Shown: positions 49,316-58,947, numbered from the stretch's first letter. The stretch is DNA of 64,000 nt from Actinomycetospora succinea (GCF_004363095.1 NZ_SNYO01000001.1:682001-746000); one strand, 5' to 3'. Program-made: numbers and translations. The notes: generated by a model from the sequence alone, not told the origin.

Positions 49316-50581
49316 ATGTCCCTCGCACCCCCCACCCCGTCGCCGGGCCCCGTCGGCGAGCTGCGCCGGCACTGGGCCGCGCTGACCGCGGCCACCGTCG
49401 GCATCGGCACCGGCGTCGCCGTGATGCCCTTCTACACGAACGGCCTGTTCATCCCGGCCCTCGAGGCCGAGTTCGGCTGGACCCGGTCCCAGCTGTCGTC
49501 CCTGGCCCTGGTCGGCGCCGTCATCACGATCCTGACCTCGCCCTTCGTCGGCGTCATCGTCGACCGGTTCGGCGTGCGCCTGCCCGGCGTGGTCTCGCTG
49601 GTCGTGCTCGGCGGTGCCTACTTCCTCCTGTCCGCGAGCGGCTCGTCGTTCGCCGGCTACCTCGCGATCTGGGTCGGCATGTACGTGCTGGCCGCCGCCT
49701 CGACGGCCGTGTCGTTCACGCGCACGGTCAACGAGCGTTTCGACCGCGCCCGCGGGCTCGCCCTCGGCATCGCGCTCGGCGGCGCCGGGCTCGTCGCGTT
49801 CGCCGTCCCGCAGATCCTCGGCGCGCAGATCGCCGAGGACTGGCGCGGCGGCTACCGGATCCTCGGCGTCGTCATCCTCGCCGGCGCGCTGCTCGTGCTG
49901 CTGCTGATGCCGCGCCACCGGCCGGTCGCGGCGCCGACCGACGAGGCCGCCCCGGCCTTCCGGATCGCGCCGCTGCTGCGCACCCCGCTCTTCGCCCGCC
50001 TCGCCGTCGCCTTCCTCGCGATCTCCCTGGCCGTCGGCGGCCTGACCGTGCACCTCGTCCCGCTGCTGCGCGACGCCGGCGTCGCCCCGTCTTCCGCGGC
50101 GGCGACCGCCGGGCTGGTGGGCATCGCGGTGATCGTCGGCCGGGTCATCAGCGGGCTGCTCGTCGACCGGTTCTTCGCCCCGCGCGTGATGGTCGGCGTC
50201 CTGCTCGTCGCCGCGCTCGGCTACGTCGCGCTCGTCGTCGGCGGGCCGACCTTCGCGAGCGCCGCGGCGGTCGGCGTCGGTCTGGCCCTGGGCGCCGAGG
50301 TCGACGTCGTCGGCTACCTCGTCGCCCGCTACTACGGCATGGCCGCCTACAGCCGGATGTTCGGCGTCTTCTACGCCGTGTTCACCCTCGGCGTCGGCGC
50401 GAGCCCGCTGATCATGGCCGCCGTCCGGGCCGGGACCGGGAGCTACACGGCCCCGCTGCTCGGCGCCGTCGCCCTGCTCGGCGTGGCCGTCCTGCTGCTC
50501 CTCACCGCGCCACGCTTCCCGAGCACGACCCCCGCGGCGGACGCCCCCGTCCCCGCGACGAGCACCGGAGGTGCGGCATGA
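49316..50581 (+). CDS. MFS transporter (OFA/MCT-like)
   Basis: This 421-residue carrier has 12 helices. The first-repeat motif is FIPALEAEFGWTRSQLSS with DRFGVR in the 2-3 loop, the arrangement of the oxalate/formate or monocarboxylate (OFA/MCT) type. GAGGAGC precedes ATG 49316. Its stop overlaps the FAH start by four bases, so transport and the next two enzymes form one unit under the TetR operator. The likely cargo is a carboxylate made or used by the FAH and cyclase enzymes. Confidence 0.9.
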   Translation: MSLAPPTPSPGPVGELRRHWAALTAATVGIGTGVAVMPFYTNGLFIPALEAEFGWTRSQLSSLALVGAVITILTSPFVGVIVDRFGVRLPGVVSLVVLGGAYFLLSASGSSFAGYLAIWVGMYVLAAASTAVSFTRTVNERFDRARGLALGIALGGAGLVAFAVPQILGAQIAEDWRGGYRILGVVILAGALLVLLLMPRHRPVAAPTDEAAPAFRIAPLLRTPLFARLAVAFLAISLAVGGLTVHLVPLLRDAGVAPSSAAATAGLVGIAVIVGRVISGLLVDRFFAPRVMVGVLLVAALGYVALVVGGPTFASAAAVGVGLALGAEVDVVGYLVARYYGMAAYSRMFGVFYAVFTLGVGASPLIMAAVRAGTGSYTAPLLGAVALLGVAVLLLLTAPRFPSTTPAADAPVPATSTGGAA

Positions 50582-51531
50582 AGTGGGTGACCTACGACGC
50601 GGGTGACGGCGCCCGGACCGGCCTGCTCGAGGGCGAGCTCGAGGGGGCGAAGGTCCACGGCCTGGCCGCCGGCACCACCCTGCTGTCCCTGCTCGGCGAC
50701 GACGGCGAGCGCCTCGCCGCCGCGGGGGAGACGGCGCGCACCGACCCCGCCGAGGTCCGCCCGCTCGACGCGGTGCGGCTGCTCGCGCCGATCCCGCGGC
50801 CGCCGGCCGTCCGCGACGCGCTCTGCTTCCTCGACCACCTGCGCGGCTGCTACCGCGCCCTGGGTCGCCCGCCGGAGCTCCCGGAGGTGTGGTCGCAGAC
50901 GCCCGCCTTCTACTTCGGCAACCCGGCGGCGGTCGTCGGGCCCCACGACGACGTCGCGATCTCGCCGGCGTGCGAGCTCTTCGACTTCGAGCTGGAGATC
51001 GGCGCCGTGATCGGGCGCGGCGGGCGCGACCTGCACCCCGACGACGCCGCGAGCCACATCGTCGGGCTCACCTTCTTCAACGACTGGTCGGGGCGCGACC
51101 TGCAGATCCGCGACATGGCCCACGGCATCGGGATGGGCAAGGCGAAGGACAGCGCGATCACGCTCGGGCCCGCGCTGGTCACCGTCGACGAGCTCGGTGC
51201 CGCCGCCGACGGGCGCTTCCCGGTCGAGGTGTCGGCGGCCGTGAACGGCACCGAGGTCGCCCGCGGCTCGCTCGCCGACGCCGACTGGTCGTTCGGGGAG
51301 ATCCTCGCCTACGTCTCGCGCGGCACCGATCTCCTGCCCGGCGACGTCGTCGGCTCCGGCACGGTGCCGGGCGGCTGCCTGCTCGAGCACGTCGACACCC
51401 CCGACATCGCCGCGTTCTCCGGCTGGCTCCGGCCCGGCGACGTCGTCTCCCTGCGCTCGCCGGCGCTGGGGGAGACCGCCCAGACCATCCTCCCCGCGCC
51501 CGCCGTGACCCGGCTGCGCACGGGCTTCTAG
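50578..51531 (+). CDS. FAH-family protein
   Basis: This 317-residue enzyme has FDFELEIGAVIG (metal Glu residues), GLTFFNDWSGRDLQ (NDWSARD variant typical of fumarylacetoacetase-like acylpyruvate or fumarylpyruvate hydrolases) and TDLLPGDVVGSGTVPGGC, and LRALGRPPELPEVW upstream. It is larger than the FAH at 29159 and belongs to a different subfamily. It starts on ATG 50578 inside the transporter stop. The next gene, a cyclase, follows 14 bases later. Confidence 0.9.
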   Translation: MKWVTYDAGDGARTGLLEGELEGAKVHGLAAGTTLLSLLGDDGERLAAAGETARTDPAEVRPLDAVRLLAPIPRPPAVRDALCFLDHLRGCYRALGRPPELPEVWSQTPAFYFGNPAAVVGPHDDVAISPACELFDFELEIGAVIGRGGRDLHPDDAASHIVGLTFFNDWSGRDLQIRDMAHGIGMGKAKDSAITLGPALVTVDELGAAADGRFPVEVSAAVNGTEVARGSLADADWSFGEILAYVSRGTDLLPGDVVGSGTVPGGCLLEHVDTPDIAAFSGWLRPGDVVSLRSPALGETAQTILPAPAVTRLRTGF

Positions 51532-51545
51532 ATCCGGAGGCAACC

Positions 51546-52346
51546 GTGACGACGCTCGTCGACCTCACCCGCACCATGGACCCGGAGCGCCGCGCCCGGG
51601 TGCACGAGTCGTTCCGCGCGCTCGAGACCGTGATCGCGCCGCGCATCGATTACCTCCGCCCGGAGTCCGGCGGGCTCGACCGCATGACCTCGATCTTCGG
51701 GTGCGAGCCCTCCGACCTGCCCGACGGCGAGGGCTGGGGCGAGGACCTGCTCACCGACATGAACACCCACTGCGGCACCCACGTCGACGCCCCACTGCAC
51801 AGCGGCAACCGGATCGAAGGCAGGCCGGCCCGGACGCTGTCCGACATCGGGCTCGACGAGCTCTTCCGCCCCGGCATGGTGCTCGACCTGCGGGAATGGG
51901 TGTCGCCGGGCGAGGCGATCCCGATCGAGGGCCTCGAGGCGGCGGTCAAGGCCACCGGCCGCGACATCGCCGACGGCGACGCCGTGCTGCTGCGCACCGG
52001 GCAGGAGGACTGGTACACCGTCGCCGATCCGGAGTACTTCAATTATCCGGGCATGACCGGCGAGACCACCCGCTGGCTGACCTCCCGCGGCGCCACGATC
52101 CTCGGCACCGACGCGATGGCGTGGGACCGCCCGTTCCCCGTGATGCGCCGCGCGTTCGAGGAGACCGGCGACCCCGCCCAGATCTGGGACGGGCACTTCG
52201 CCATCCGCGACAAGGAGGCGTTCATCGTCCAGCAGATGACCAACCTCGGTGCCCTGCCGCTGACCGGCTTCACGGTCGGCTTCTTCCCGATCAAGCTGCC
52301 GGGCACCAGCGCCGCCCCGGCCCGGGCGGTGGCGTTCGTGGACTGA
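51546..52346 (+). CDS. Cyclase family protein (kynurenine formamidase-like)
   Basis: This 266-residue protein of the Cyclase/PF04199 family has the metal motif HCGTHVDAPLH (His-x-Gly-Thr-His-x-Asp-x-Pro-x-His). The known function in related proteins is hydrolysis of N-formylkynurenine or other amide/ester bonds with Zn or Mn. It is located after an FAH enzyme and a transporter, which suggests breakdown of an acylated aromatic or isatin-like compound. CGGAGGC precedes GTG 51546. It converges with soxG. Kynurenine itself is not implied by the neighbours. Confidence 0.88.
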   Translation: MTTLVDLTRTMDPERRARVHESFRALETVIAPRIDYLRPESGGLDRMTSIFGCEPSDLPDGEGWGEDLLTDMNTHCGTHVDAPLHSGNRIEGRPARTLSDIGLDELFRPGMVLDLREWVSPGEAIPIEGLEAAVKATGRDIADGDAVLLRTGQEDWYTVADPEYFNYPGMTGETTRWLTSRGATILGTDAMAWDRPFPVMRRAFEETGDPAQIWDGHFAIRDKEAFIVQQMTNLGALPLTGFTVGFFPIKLPGTSAAPARAVAFVD

Positions 52347-52351
52347 TCCGC

Positions 52352-52987
52352 TCAGCCCAGGCCGCGGAACCCCGTCATCTCCAGGCCCGAGCCGCGGCCG
52401 GCGTCGAGCAGGGCGTCGGCGAGGTACTGCCCCGACGAGCGCTCGACGTGCAGCAGGTAGCTCGGCACCCCGGAACGGTCGTCGCGCACGACGTCGGTGA
52501 CGACCGCGGCGAGCGAGGTCCGCAGCGCCGCGCCGTCGGGCGTGACGGCGTCCGAGAAGTCGATCGCGCACACGCCGGCCAGGACACGGGCCGCCGTGGG
52601 GCCCGTCAGCCGGAGCAACGCCCGGCCGTGGGTGAGGTCGAGGACCGTCGTGAACTCGCCGGTGCGGGCGAGCCGCTGCTCGATCGACGCCCGCAGCGCG
52701 CTCGCCGTGCCGGGCGCCCCGAGCACCAGCCACTCGCCGGGCCCGGACCCGACGACCAGCACGTCACCGGTGCCGAGGTCGCCGCGCGCGGTCCGGCCGA
52801 GGCCGACGCCGAGGGCCGCGCGGCTCGCCCCGTCGAACGGGGCGCGGACGTGCACCTTCGCGAGCGGGGACTCGTCGGAGAGCGTGAGCGGCCCGGTCGC
52901 GACGCGGGCGTCGAGCTCCCACCCGTCGCGGACGACGGGGGTGGCGACGGCGACCGGGCCGCGGGCCAGGGGGGTCGTGTCAGACAC
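52352..52987 (-). CDS. soxG: Sarcosine oxidase gamma subunit family (SoxG/MgdD-like)
   Basis: This 211-residue subunit has the gamma-family tail of the aminomethyltransferase-like fold: DVLVVGSGPGEWLVLGAPG, FTTVLDLTHGRALLRLTG and CAIDFSDAVTPDGAALRTSLA. It is the last gene of the oxidase operon and its GTG start overlaps the alpha gene by eight bases. In heterotetrameric sarcosine oxidase it packs on the alpha subunit's THF end. The same family supplies the fourth subunit of N-methylglutamate dehydrogenase. GGAGAG precedes it. Confidence 0.88.
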   Translation of the reverse strand: MSDTTPLARGPVAVATPVVRDGWELDARVATGPLTLSDESPLAKVHVRAPFDGASRAALGVGLGRTARGDLGTGDVLVVGSGPGEWLVLGAPGTASALRASIEQRLARTGEFTTVLDLTHGRALLRLTGPTAARVLAGVCAIDFSDAVTPDGAALRTSLAAVVTDVVRDDRSGVPSYLLHVERSSGQYLADALLDAGRGSGLEMTGFRGLG

Positions 52988-55808
52988 GCTGACGCTCTCC
53001 TTCGGGGTCGACGTGGACGGCGTCGGTGATCTCGACGGTGATGTCGCGACCGTCGGGCAGGCGGACCGTGACCCGGGTCCCGACGGCGGCGAGCTCGCGG
53101 TCGATCTGCGCGAGCCCGATCGACCGGCCGAGCGTCGGTGACATGCGGCTCGACGTGATCCGGCCGGCGATCCCGCCGGAGCTGTCGAGGATCTGGCTGG
53201 CCTCCGGCGGCACGATCGACCCGTCGAGGGGACGCACGCCGACCAGGTGCGCGTGCTCGTCGCGCTCCCGCTGCCAGCGCAGCTCGGGCAGGCCGACGAA
53301 GTCGTCCTTGTCGAGCTTGATCAGGCCGTCGATGCCGGCGGTGTAGCCCTGGGTCAGCCCGTCGGTGTCCTGGGCGACGATGAAGTGGCCCTTCTCCAGG
53401 CGCAGGATGCGCTGGGCCTCGACCCCGAACGGCGTCACGCCGAGGTCGGCGCCCCGGGCCATGAGCTGCTCCCACACGTGCAGGCCGTACGAGGCCGGCA
53501 CGTGGATCTCGTAGGACAGCTCGCCGGTGAACCCGATCCGCCACAGCACACAGTCGTCGACGCCGGCGACGCTGCCCTGCCGCACGTTCATGTAGCCGAA
53601 CGCGTCGGCGGACAGATCGACGTCGGTCAGGCGTCCGAGCAGCTCGCGCGAGCGGGGTCCGGCGATGTTGATCGACGCGTAGGCGGTGGTGACCGGGGTG
53701 ACGTGCACCTGCCAGTCGGGGTGGGCGGTCTGCAGCCAGTTCTCGACCCACTCCCACACCGTCGCCGCGCCCGAGGACGTGGTGGACATGAGGTAGTGGT
53801 CCTCGCCGAGGCGGCCGGTGACCCCGTCGTCCATGACGACGCCGTCCTCGGCGCACATCACCCCGTAGCGCACCCGCCCGAGCCCGAGCTTCGACCACTT
53901 GTTGACGTAGAGCAGGTTGAGCAGCTTCGGGACGTCGGGGCCCCGGAGGTCGAGCTTGCCGATGGGGGTGACGTCGATGATCCCGACGCCGGTCCGCACG
54001 GCGCGGACCTCGGCGGCGGGGTCGCCGTAGTGCTCGGGGCGGATCCACTGCCCGGCGACGAGCGGGGTGGCGCCGTGGCGGTCGTGCCAGGGCTGCATCG
54101 GCGAATGGCGCACCGGCTCGTGGGGCCGCCCGGCCAGCGCGCCCAGCGTGACCGGGGCGTAGACGGGACGCCAGGTGGTGGTGCCGGTCTCGGCGATGCT
54201 CTTCCCGGTGGCCGCGGCGACCAGCGCGACGGCGTTGACGGTCTCGAGCTTGCCCTGGGTGGGGCCCATGGTGACCGTCGTGTAGCGCTTGACCAGCTCG
54301 ACCGAGTCGTAGCCCTCGGCGACCGCCGTGGTGATGTCCTTGGCGGACACGTCCTCGCAGAGGTCGACGAACCCGCCCGTGCCCGCGGTGAACAGCTCGG
54401 GGTGCGGCCGCGGGGCCAGCGAGGGGATCGTGACGGCCGGGCCGCCCCGGCCCGCGCGGCGGGCGGCCTCGCGCCCCACGGCGTCGGCGTGCTCCACGAT
54501 GGCCTCGACGGTCGCGTCGCCGACGATCTCGCCGGCGGCGAGGACGTTGTCGGGCATCCGCGCGGGGTCGGGCCGGAACCGGGCCGCGGTGGGTTCGTAG
54601 ACCGGGCGGTCGCCGGACTGGTTGAGCAGCGAGGTCGGCGCGGTCCAGCCGGTGGCGGTGACCAGCAGGTCGGCCTCGATGCGCCGGCCCTCGTTGGTCT
54701 CGACCGCGCGCAGCCCGCCCCGACCGTGCGCCCGGACGACGCCGCGGCGCTCGCGGGCGTCGAGCACCGCGGCCACCTCGACCCCGGCGCGCTCGAGGTC
54801 GGCGACCGCGAGGTCGCCCTCGGGGTTGGCGCTCATCACCACGGCCCGCTGCCCGGGCCGGACCGCGTAGAGGTTGACCAGCCGGCGGACCGCGGTGGAG
54901 AGCATGACGCCGGGCAGGTCGTTGCCCGCGAACACGTACGGGCGCTCGATCAGGCCGGGCGCGACGACGAGGGTCCCGGCGCGGGCCTTGATCAGGCGCT
55001 CGGCGACGCCCGGGAGGTTGCGCTGGGCGATGCCGACCCAGTTGTCGTCGTAGCGGCCGGTGACCACCGAGTCGGTGAGGACCTCGATGCCGGTCTCGGC
55101 GGCGACCTGCGCGCGGAGCTCGCCCAGCGCGGCGAGGTCGGCGGCGTCGCCCCAGCGCAGGTGCCCGCCGAGCTGGTGGTTCTCCTCGACCAGCATCACC
55201 GACGCCCCGGCCCGCGCGGCGGCGAGCGCGGCGGCCATGCCGGCGGGGCCGCCGCCGGCGACGAGGACGTCGGGGTGGGCGTGGCGGTGGTCGTAGAACG
55301 CCTCCCCGGGGTCGGGGGTGATCGCGCCGGCGTGCACGAAGCGCCGGAGGACCTTCTCGTAGAGCGGCCAGAGCGGCTCGGGCTTGATGAAGGTCTTGTA
55401 GTAGAAGCCGGTGGCCAGGAACCGGCCGGCGAGCTGGTTGACCGCCTTGACGTCGTACTTGAGCGACGGCCAGGTGTTCTGCGAGGACACCTCCATGCCG
55501 GGCTCGACGAGACGGTGCGCGCCGCGCACGTTGGGCTCGTCGCCGACCTGGAAGAAGGCCCCCGGGTCGAGGTAGTCGGCGGTCAGGAGGCCGCGCGGGC
55601 GGTGGTACTTGTAGCTCCGCGAGAACACCCGCACGCCGGCCGCGGCCAGCGCGGAGGCGATCGTGTCGCCGGGGAAGGCGCGGTGGTCCTCGCCGTTCCA
55701 GGTGAAGGGGATCGTGCGGCGGCGGTCGATGACCTCGCCCGGCTGGGGCCCCAGGCGCATCGAGACCGGGGCGTCGGCGCCGCGGCGCGTGGTGGGCAGC
55801 AGGCTCAT
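52980..55808 (-). CDS. soxA: Sarcosine oxidase alpha subunit family (SoxA/MgdC-like)
   Basis: This 942-residue subunit has an N-terminal small domain (FPGDTIASALAAAG, YKYHRPRG), a dinucleotide-binding domain (VLVAGGGPAGMAAALAAARAGA) and a C-terminal folate-type aminomethyltransferase domain (EHYGDPAAEVRAVRTGVGIIDVTPIGKLDLRGPD). The alpha subunit passes the methyl carbon to tetrahydrofolate. The frame is open further upstream but ATG 55808 is chosen because homology starts there and it overlaps the delta stop (ATGA). It cannot be told by eye whether the true substrate is sarcosine or N-methylglutamate. Confidence 0.92.
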   Translation of the reverse strand: MSLLPTTRRGADAPVSMRLGPQPGEVIDRRRTIPFTWNGEDHRAFPGDTIASALAAAGVRVFSRSYKYHRPRGLLTADYLDPGAFFQVGDEPNVRGAHRLVEPGMEVSSQNTWPSLKYDVKAVNQLAGRFLATGFYYKTFIKPEPLWPLYEKVLRRFVHAGAITPDPGEAFYDHRHAHPDVLVAGGGPAGMAAALAAARAGASVMLVEENHQLGGHLRWGDAADLAALGELRAQVAAETGIEVLTDSVVTGRYDDNWVGIAQRNLPGVAERLIKARAGTLVVAPGLIERPYVFAGNDLPGVMLSTAVRRLVNLYAVRPGQRAVVMSANPEGDLAVADLERAGVEVAAVLDARERRGVVRAHGRGGLRAVETNEGRRIEADLLVTATGWTAPTSLLNQSGDRPVYEPTAARFRPDPARMPDNVLAAGEIVGDATVEAIVEHADAVGREAARRAGRGGPAVTIPSLAPRPHPELFTAGTGGFVDLCEDVSAKDITTAVAEGYDSVELVKRYTTVTMGPTQGKLETVNAVALVAAATGKSIAETGTTTWRPVYAPVTLGALAGRPHEPVRHSPMQPWHDRHGATPLVAGQWIRPEHYGDPAAEVRAVRTGVGIIDVTPIGKLDLRGPDVPKLLNLLYVNKWSKLGLGRVRYGVMCAEDGVVMDDGVTGRLGEDHYLMSTTSSGAATVWEWVENWLQTAHPDWQVHVTPVTTAYASINIAGPRSRELLGRLTDVDLSADAFGYMNVRQGSVAGVDDCVLWRIGFTGELSYEIHVPASYGLHVWEQLMARGADLGVTPFGVEAQRILRLEKGHFIVAQDTDGLTQGYTAGIDGLIKLDKDDFVGLPELRWQRERDEHAHLVGVRPLDGSIVPPEASQILDSSGGIAGRITSSRMSPTLGRSIGLAQIDRELAAVGTRVTVRLPDGRDITVEITDAVHVDPEGERQRV

Positions 55809-56071
55809 CGGGCGACCCCCGTGGCCGAGTCGACGGCGGAGCGGACCTCGTTGGTGGCGGTGTCGCGCTCGACGGCGAGGTACCGCCGGCACCCGGCGCG
55901 GTGGTACCAGGTCTCCTTGACCGGCCCGCACGGGTTCGCGTGCATGAACAGGTAGCGGCGCCACTCCTCGGGCGTCGTGGACGCCGGGTCCGGGCGCGGA
56001 CCGGCCTCGCCGACGTAGCGGAACTCGGTGGCATTGCGCGGCCCGCACCACGGGCACGGCAGCAGCATCAT
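55805..56071 (-). CDS. soxD: Sarcosine oxidase delta subunit family (SoxD/MgdB-like)
   Basis: This 88-residue subunit has CPWCG near the N-terminus (Cys6, Cys9) and a second ligand set around NPCGPVKETWYHRAGCRRY, the zinc-binding pattern of SoxD. The WYHRAGCRRY block is characteristic. It forms part of the oxidase complex. The start has two adjacent ATG codons (MM), with 56071 used. It lies 45 bases after the beta gene and overlaps alpha by four. Confidence 0.9.
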   Translation of the reverse strand: MMLLPCPWCGPRNATEFRYVGEAGPRPDPASTTPEEWRRYLFMHANPCGPVKETWYHRAGCRRYLAVERDTATNEVRSAVDSATGVAR

Positions 56072-56116
56072 GGTCGAATCACCCCAGCGATACGAGAAGA
56101 ACGGGTCTACGAGTGC

Positions 56117-57394
56117 TCAGTGGCCGACCGCGGCCGCGCCCTTCTCGCCGACGAGGCGCCCGTCGGTGAACCGGTCGAGCCCGAACGCCGAGATGATCTC
56201 CGGCGGCTTCCCGGACGCCAGGGTCGCGGCCATCGCCTCGCCGGAGACGGGGCCGGCCTTGAAGCCGTAGGTGCCCCAGCCGACGTCGACGTAGAAGCCC
56301 TCCACCGGGGTCGGGCCCATGATCGGGCTGTAGTCCGGGGTCATGTCGCAGAGCCCGGCCCACTGCCGCAGCAGCTTCATGCGGTGCAGCGCGGGCATCA
56401 GCTCCAGCACGTGCCCGGCGATGCCCTCGGTGAACTCGAGCGACCCGCGCATCGAGTACGACGCGAACGGGTCGACGCTCGCGCCGAACACCAGCTCGCC
56501 GCGGTCGGTCTGCGAGACGTAGACGTGCAGCGTGCCCGACACGACGACGGTGTCGAGGAACGGGCGCACCGGCTCGGTCACCGCGGCCTGCAGCGGGAAG
56601 GTCTGCACGGGCATCGACACCCCGGCCATGTCCGAGATCAGCGTTGCCCACCCGGCGGTGGCGTTGAGGACCACCGGCGTGGAGATGGGACCGCGGTTCG
56701 TCTGCACGCCGGTGACCCGGCCGTGGCTGACGTCGATCCCGGTGACCTCGGTCTGCTGGTGGATGTGCACGCCGTGCGCGTCCGCCCCGCGGGCGTAGCC
56801 CCAGACCACCGCGTCGTGGCGGACGATCCCGCCCGGCGGGTGGTAGAGCGCCCCGAGGATCGGATAGCGGGTGTCGGCCGAGGTGTCGAGGTACGGCACG
56901 AGCTTCTTGATCTCGTCGGGACCGATCACCGACGAGTCGACGCCCTGGAGCTTGTTGACCTCGGTGCGCCAGTGCATCGTGCGCAGCGAGGAGTCGTTGT
57001 GCGCCAGCGTCAGGTGCCCGCGCTGGGAGAACATGACGTTGTAGTTCAGGTCCGCGGCCAGGTGCTCGTAGAGCTTCACCGACCGGTCGTAGAACCGCAC
57101 GCCCTCCGGGGTGAGGTAGTTCGAGCGCAGGATCGCCGTGTTGCGCCCCGACCCGCCCGACCCGATGTAGGCCTTGTCCAGGACGGCGACCTTGCGCATC
57201 CCGTGGTCGCGCGCCAGGTAGTAGGCGGTCGCCAGACCGTGCACCCCGCCACCGATGATCACGGCGTCGTAGGACGACTCGAGGTCGTGCTCGCGCCAGG
57301 CGCGCGGCCACCCCGACTTCGGGGTCAGCCCGTGGCGCACCAGGCTCCACGCCGAGTAGCGGGAGTGTCCGCCGTGTCCGTTGTTCGAGCTCAC
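56117..57394 (-). CDS. soxB: Sarcosine oxidase beta subunit family (SoxB/MgdA-like)
   Basis: This 425-residue flavoprotein has the FAD fold VIIGGGVHGLATAYYLARDHG, SGGSGRNTAILRSNY, and VGWGTYGFKAGPVSGEAMA at the substrate end, the pattern of SoxB/glycine-oxidase-type amine oxidases. It oxidises the N-methyl group of its substrate, with FAD and covalent FMN in the family. GAGAGGA sits seven bases before GTG 57394. It lies 32 bases below the glutamine-synthetase-like gene and leads the beta-delta-alpha-gamma order. Confidence 0.92.
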   Translation of the reverse strand: MSSNNGHGGHSRYSAWSLVRHGLTPKSGWPRAWREHDLESSYDAVIIGGGVHGLATAYYLARDHGMRKVAVLDKAYIGSGGSGRNTAILRSNYLTPEGVRFYDRSVKLYEHLAADLNYNVMFSQRGHLTLAHNDSSLRTMHWRTEVNKLQGVDSSVIGPDEIKKLVPYLDTSADTRYPILGALYHPPGGIVRHDAVVWGYARGADAHGVHIHQQTEVTGIDVSHGRVTGVQTNRGPISTPVVLNATAGWATLISDMAGVSMPVQTFPLQAAVTEPVRPFLDTVVVSGTLHVYVSQTDRGELVFGASVDPFASYSMRGSLEFTEGIAGHVLELMPALHRMKLLRQWAGLCDMTPDYSPIMGPTPVEGFYVDVGWGTYGFKAGPVSGEAMAATLASGKPPEIISAFGLDRFTDGRLVGEKGAAAVGH

Positions 57395-57426
57395 CCGGGG
57401 GTCCTCTCGCGAAGGTGTCGGTCGGC

Positions 57427-58785
57427 TCAGGCCTGGGTCAGGTACCGCCGGACCTCCCAGTCCGACACCGACGCGTGGTACTCGTCGAACTCGGCCTGCT
57501 TGACCGCGGCGTAGTAGTCGATGAAGTCGCCGCCCGAGGTCTTGCCGAGCGCGGCGCGCAGGACGTCGTCGGCCACGAGCTCCTCGACGGCGCGGTCGAG
57601 CGTCTTCGGCAGGTGCTTGATGCCGCGGGCGCGCACCTCGTCGGAGTGCAGCGCGAAGAGGTTGTCGTCGGTGCACGCGCCCGGGTCGATCTCGCGGTCG
57701 ATGCCGTCGAGGCCGGCCGCGAGCAGCGCGGTGGCGGCGAGATACGGGTTGGCCGAGCCGTCGACGCCGCGGTGCTCGATGCGCCCGCCCTCGGGCACCC
57801 GCAGCATCACCGTGCGGTTGTTGCCGCCGTAGGCGACGTAGGCCGGCGCCCAGGTCGAGCCCGAGGTGGGGGCGCCGACGCCGATGCGCTTGTAGGAGTT
57901 GACGGTCGGGCAGATGATCCCGGCGACCGCGCGGCCGTGCTCGATCAGCCCGCCCAGGTAGTGGCGGGCGGTGGGGGAGAGGCCGAGGGAGTCCGACTCG
58001 TCGTCGAACAGCGCCGTGCCGTCCTGCGTCCAGAGGCTCTGGTGGATGTGCAGGCCGTTGCCCGTGACGGTGCTGAACGGCTTGGGCATGAACGTCGCGA
58101 CCATGCCGGCGTCGTGCGCCAGCATGTGGACCATGTAGCGGAAGAAGATCGTGCGGTCCGCGGTGGTCAGCGCGTCGGAGTACTTCCAGTTGTTCTCGAA
58201 CTGGCCGGTGCCGTCCTCGTGGTCGTTCGCGTAGTTGCCCCAGCCGAGGGTGTTGAGGTGGCGCGACACCGTCGAGAGGTGGTCCCACATCCGCGTCAGG
58301 CCCTTGACCTCGTAGCAGGGCTTGGCGGCGGTGTCGTGCGGGTCGGCGAACTCCAGCGACCCGTCCTCGCGGCGGCGCAGCAGGCTGTACTCGAGCTCGG
58401 TGCCGGTCTTGAACACCCAGCCGCGCTTGTCCGCGAGCTCGGCGAGCTGGCGCTTGAGGATCACGCGCGGCGCGTACGGCCAGGGCTTGCCCTCGACGTG
58501 CGGGTCGCAGTGCAGCACCGCGACGCCGGGCTTCCAGGGCAGCGGGGTGTACGACGCGGGGTCCGGGACGACGAGGACGTCCGGGTCGGCGGGCGACTGG
58601 CCGAGGTCGCCGGCGGCGTAGCCCGCGAATCCGGCGCCGCCGTCCATGAGCAGGTCGAAGGACGAGAACGGGATCGCCTTGGCGCACGGCTTGCCGTGCA
58701 GGTCGACGAACATCGCGAGGAAGAACTCGATGCCGTCGGCCTCGGCACGTTCCCGCAGGTCGTTCCGTGCGCTGTCGCTGCCCAT
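57427..58785 (-). CDS. Glutamine-synthetase-family ligase (GS III / GmaS-like)
   Basis: This 452-residue ligase of the glutamine synthetase superfamily has GNGLHIHQSLW, PTVNSYKRIG, NNRTVMLRVPEGGRIEHRGVDGSANPYLAAT and FKTGTELEYSL (metal/ATP and glutamate motifs). The size and motifs match the type III/GlnT group, which includes gamma-glutamylmethylamide synthetase (GmaS). GmaS joins methylamine to glutamate in the N-methylglutamate pathway. Position directly above sox-type genes favours that over plain GS, but the motifs alone do not prove it. GGGAGG sits six bases before ATG 58785; an upstream in-frame extension is not supported. Confidence 0.85.
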   Translation of the reverse strand: MGSDSARNDLRERAEADGIEFFLAMFVDLHGKPCAKAIPFSSFDLLMDGGAGFAGYAAGDLGQSPADPDVLVVPDPASYTPLPWKPGVAVLHCDPHVEGKPWPYAPRVILKRQLAELADKRGWVFKTGTELEYSLLRRREDGSLEFADPHDTAAKPCYEVKGLTRMWDHLSTVSRHLNTLGWGNYANDHEDGTGQFENNWKYSDALTTADRTIFFRYMVHMLAHDAGMVATFMPKPFSTVTGNGLHIHQSLWTQDGTALFDDESDSLGLSPTARHYLGGLIEHGRAVAGIICPTVNSYKRIGVGAPTSGSTWAPAYVAYGGNNRTVMLRVPEGGRIEHRGVDGSANPYLAATALLAAGLDGIDREIDPGACTDDNLFALHSDEVRARGIKHLPKTLDRAVEELVADDVLRAALGKTSGGDFIDYYAAVKQAEFDEYHASVSDWEVRRYLTQA

Positions 58786-58819
58786 GCCGGGCCTCCCTCT
58801 GCCGCGCCGACGGCGGATC

Positions 58820-58874
58820 AAGGTGTGGACTTAGAACCTTTGGAGAGGCAACCGTGACCGGGGAGGAGTGTCAA
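58820..58874 (-). promoter_or_regulatory. Divergent control region of the GS-like operon
   Basis: A TTGACA reading leftward (58874-58869) in GGGGTTGACAC, and a dyad AAGGT-N11-ACCTT (58820-58840), lie between the GS-like start and the GntR gene. The same GGGGTTGACAC core stands before the permease genes at 59710-59720. The dyad is in a repressor or activator position. Confidence 0.45.
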
Positions 58875-58947
58875 CCCCGTCACATCCCAGCGAACGGTTC
58901 GCCGCGGCCCGGGATCTCGACCCGACACACAGGGTGACCAGGCGCGC

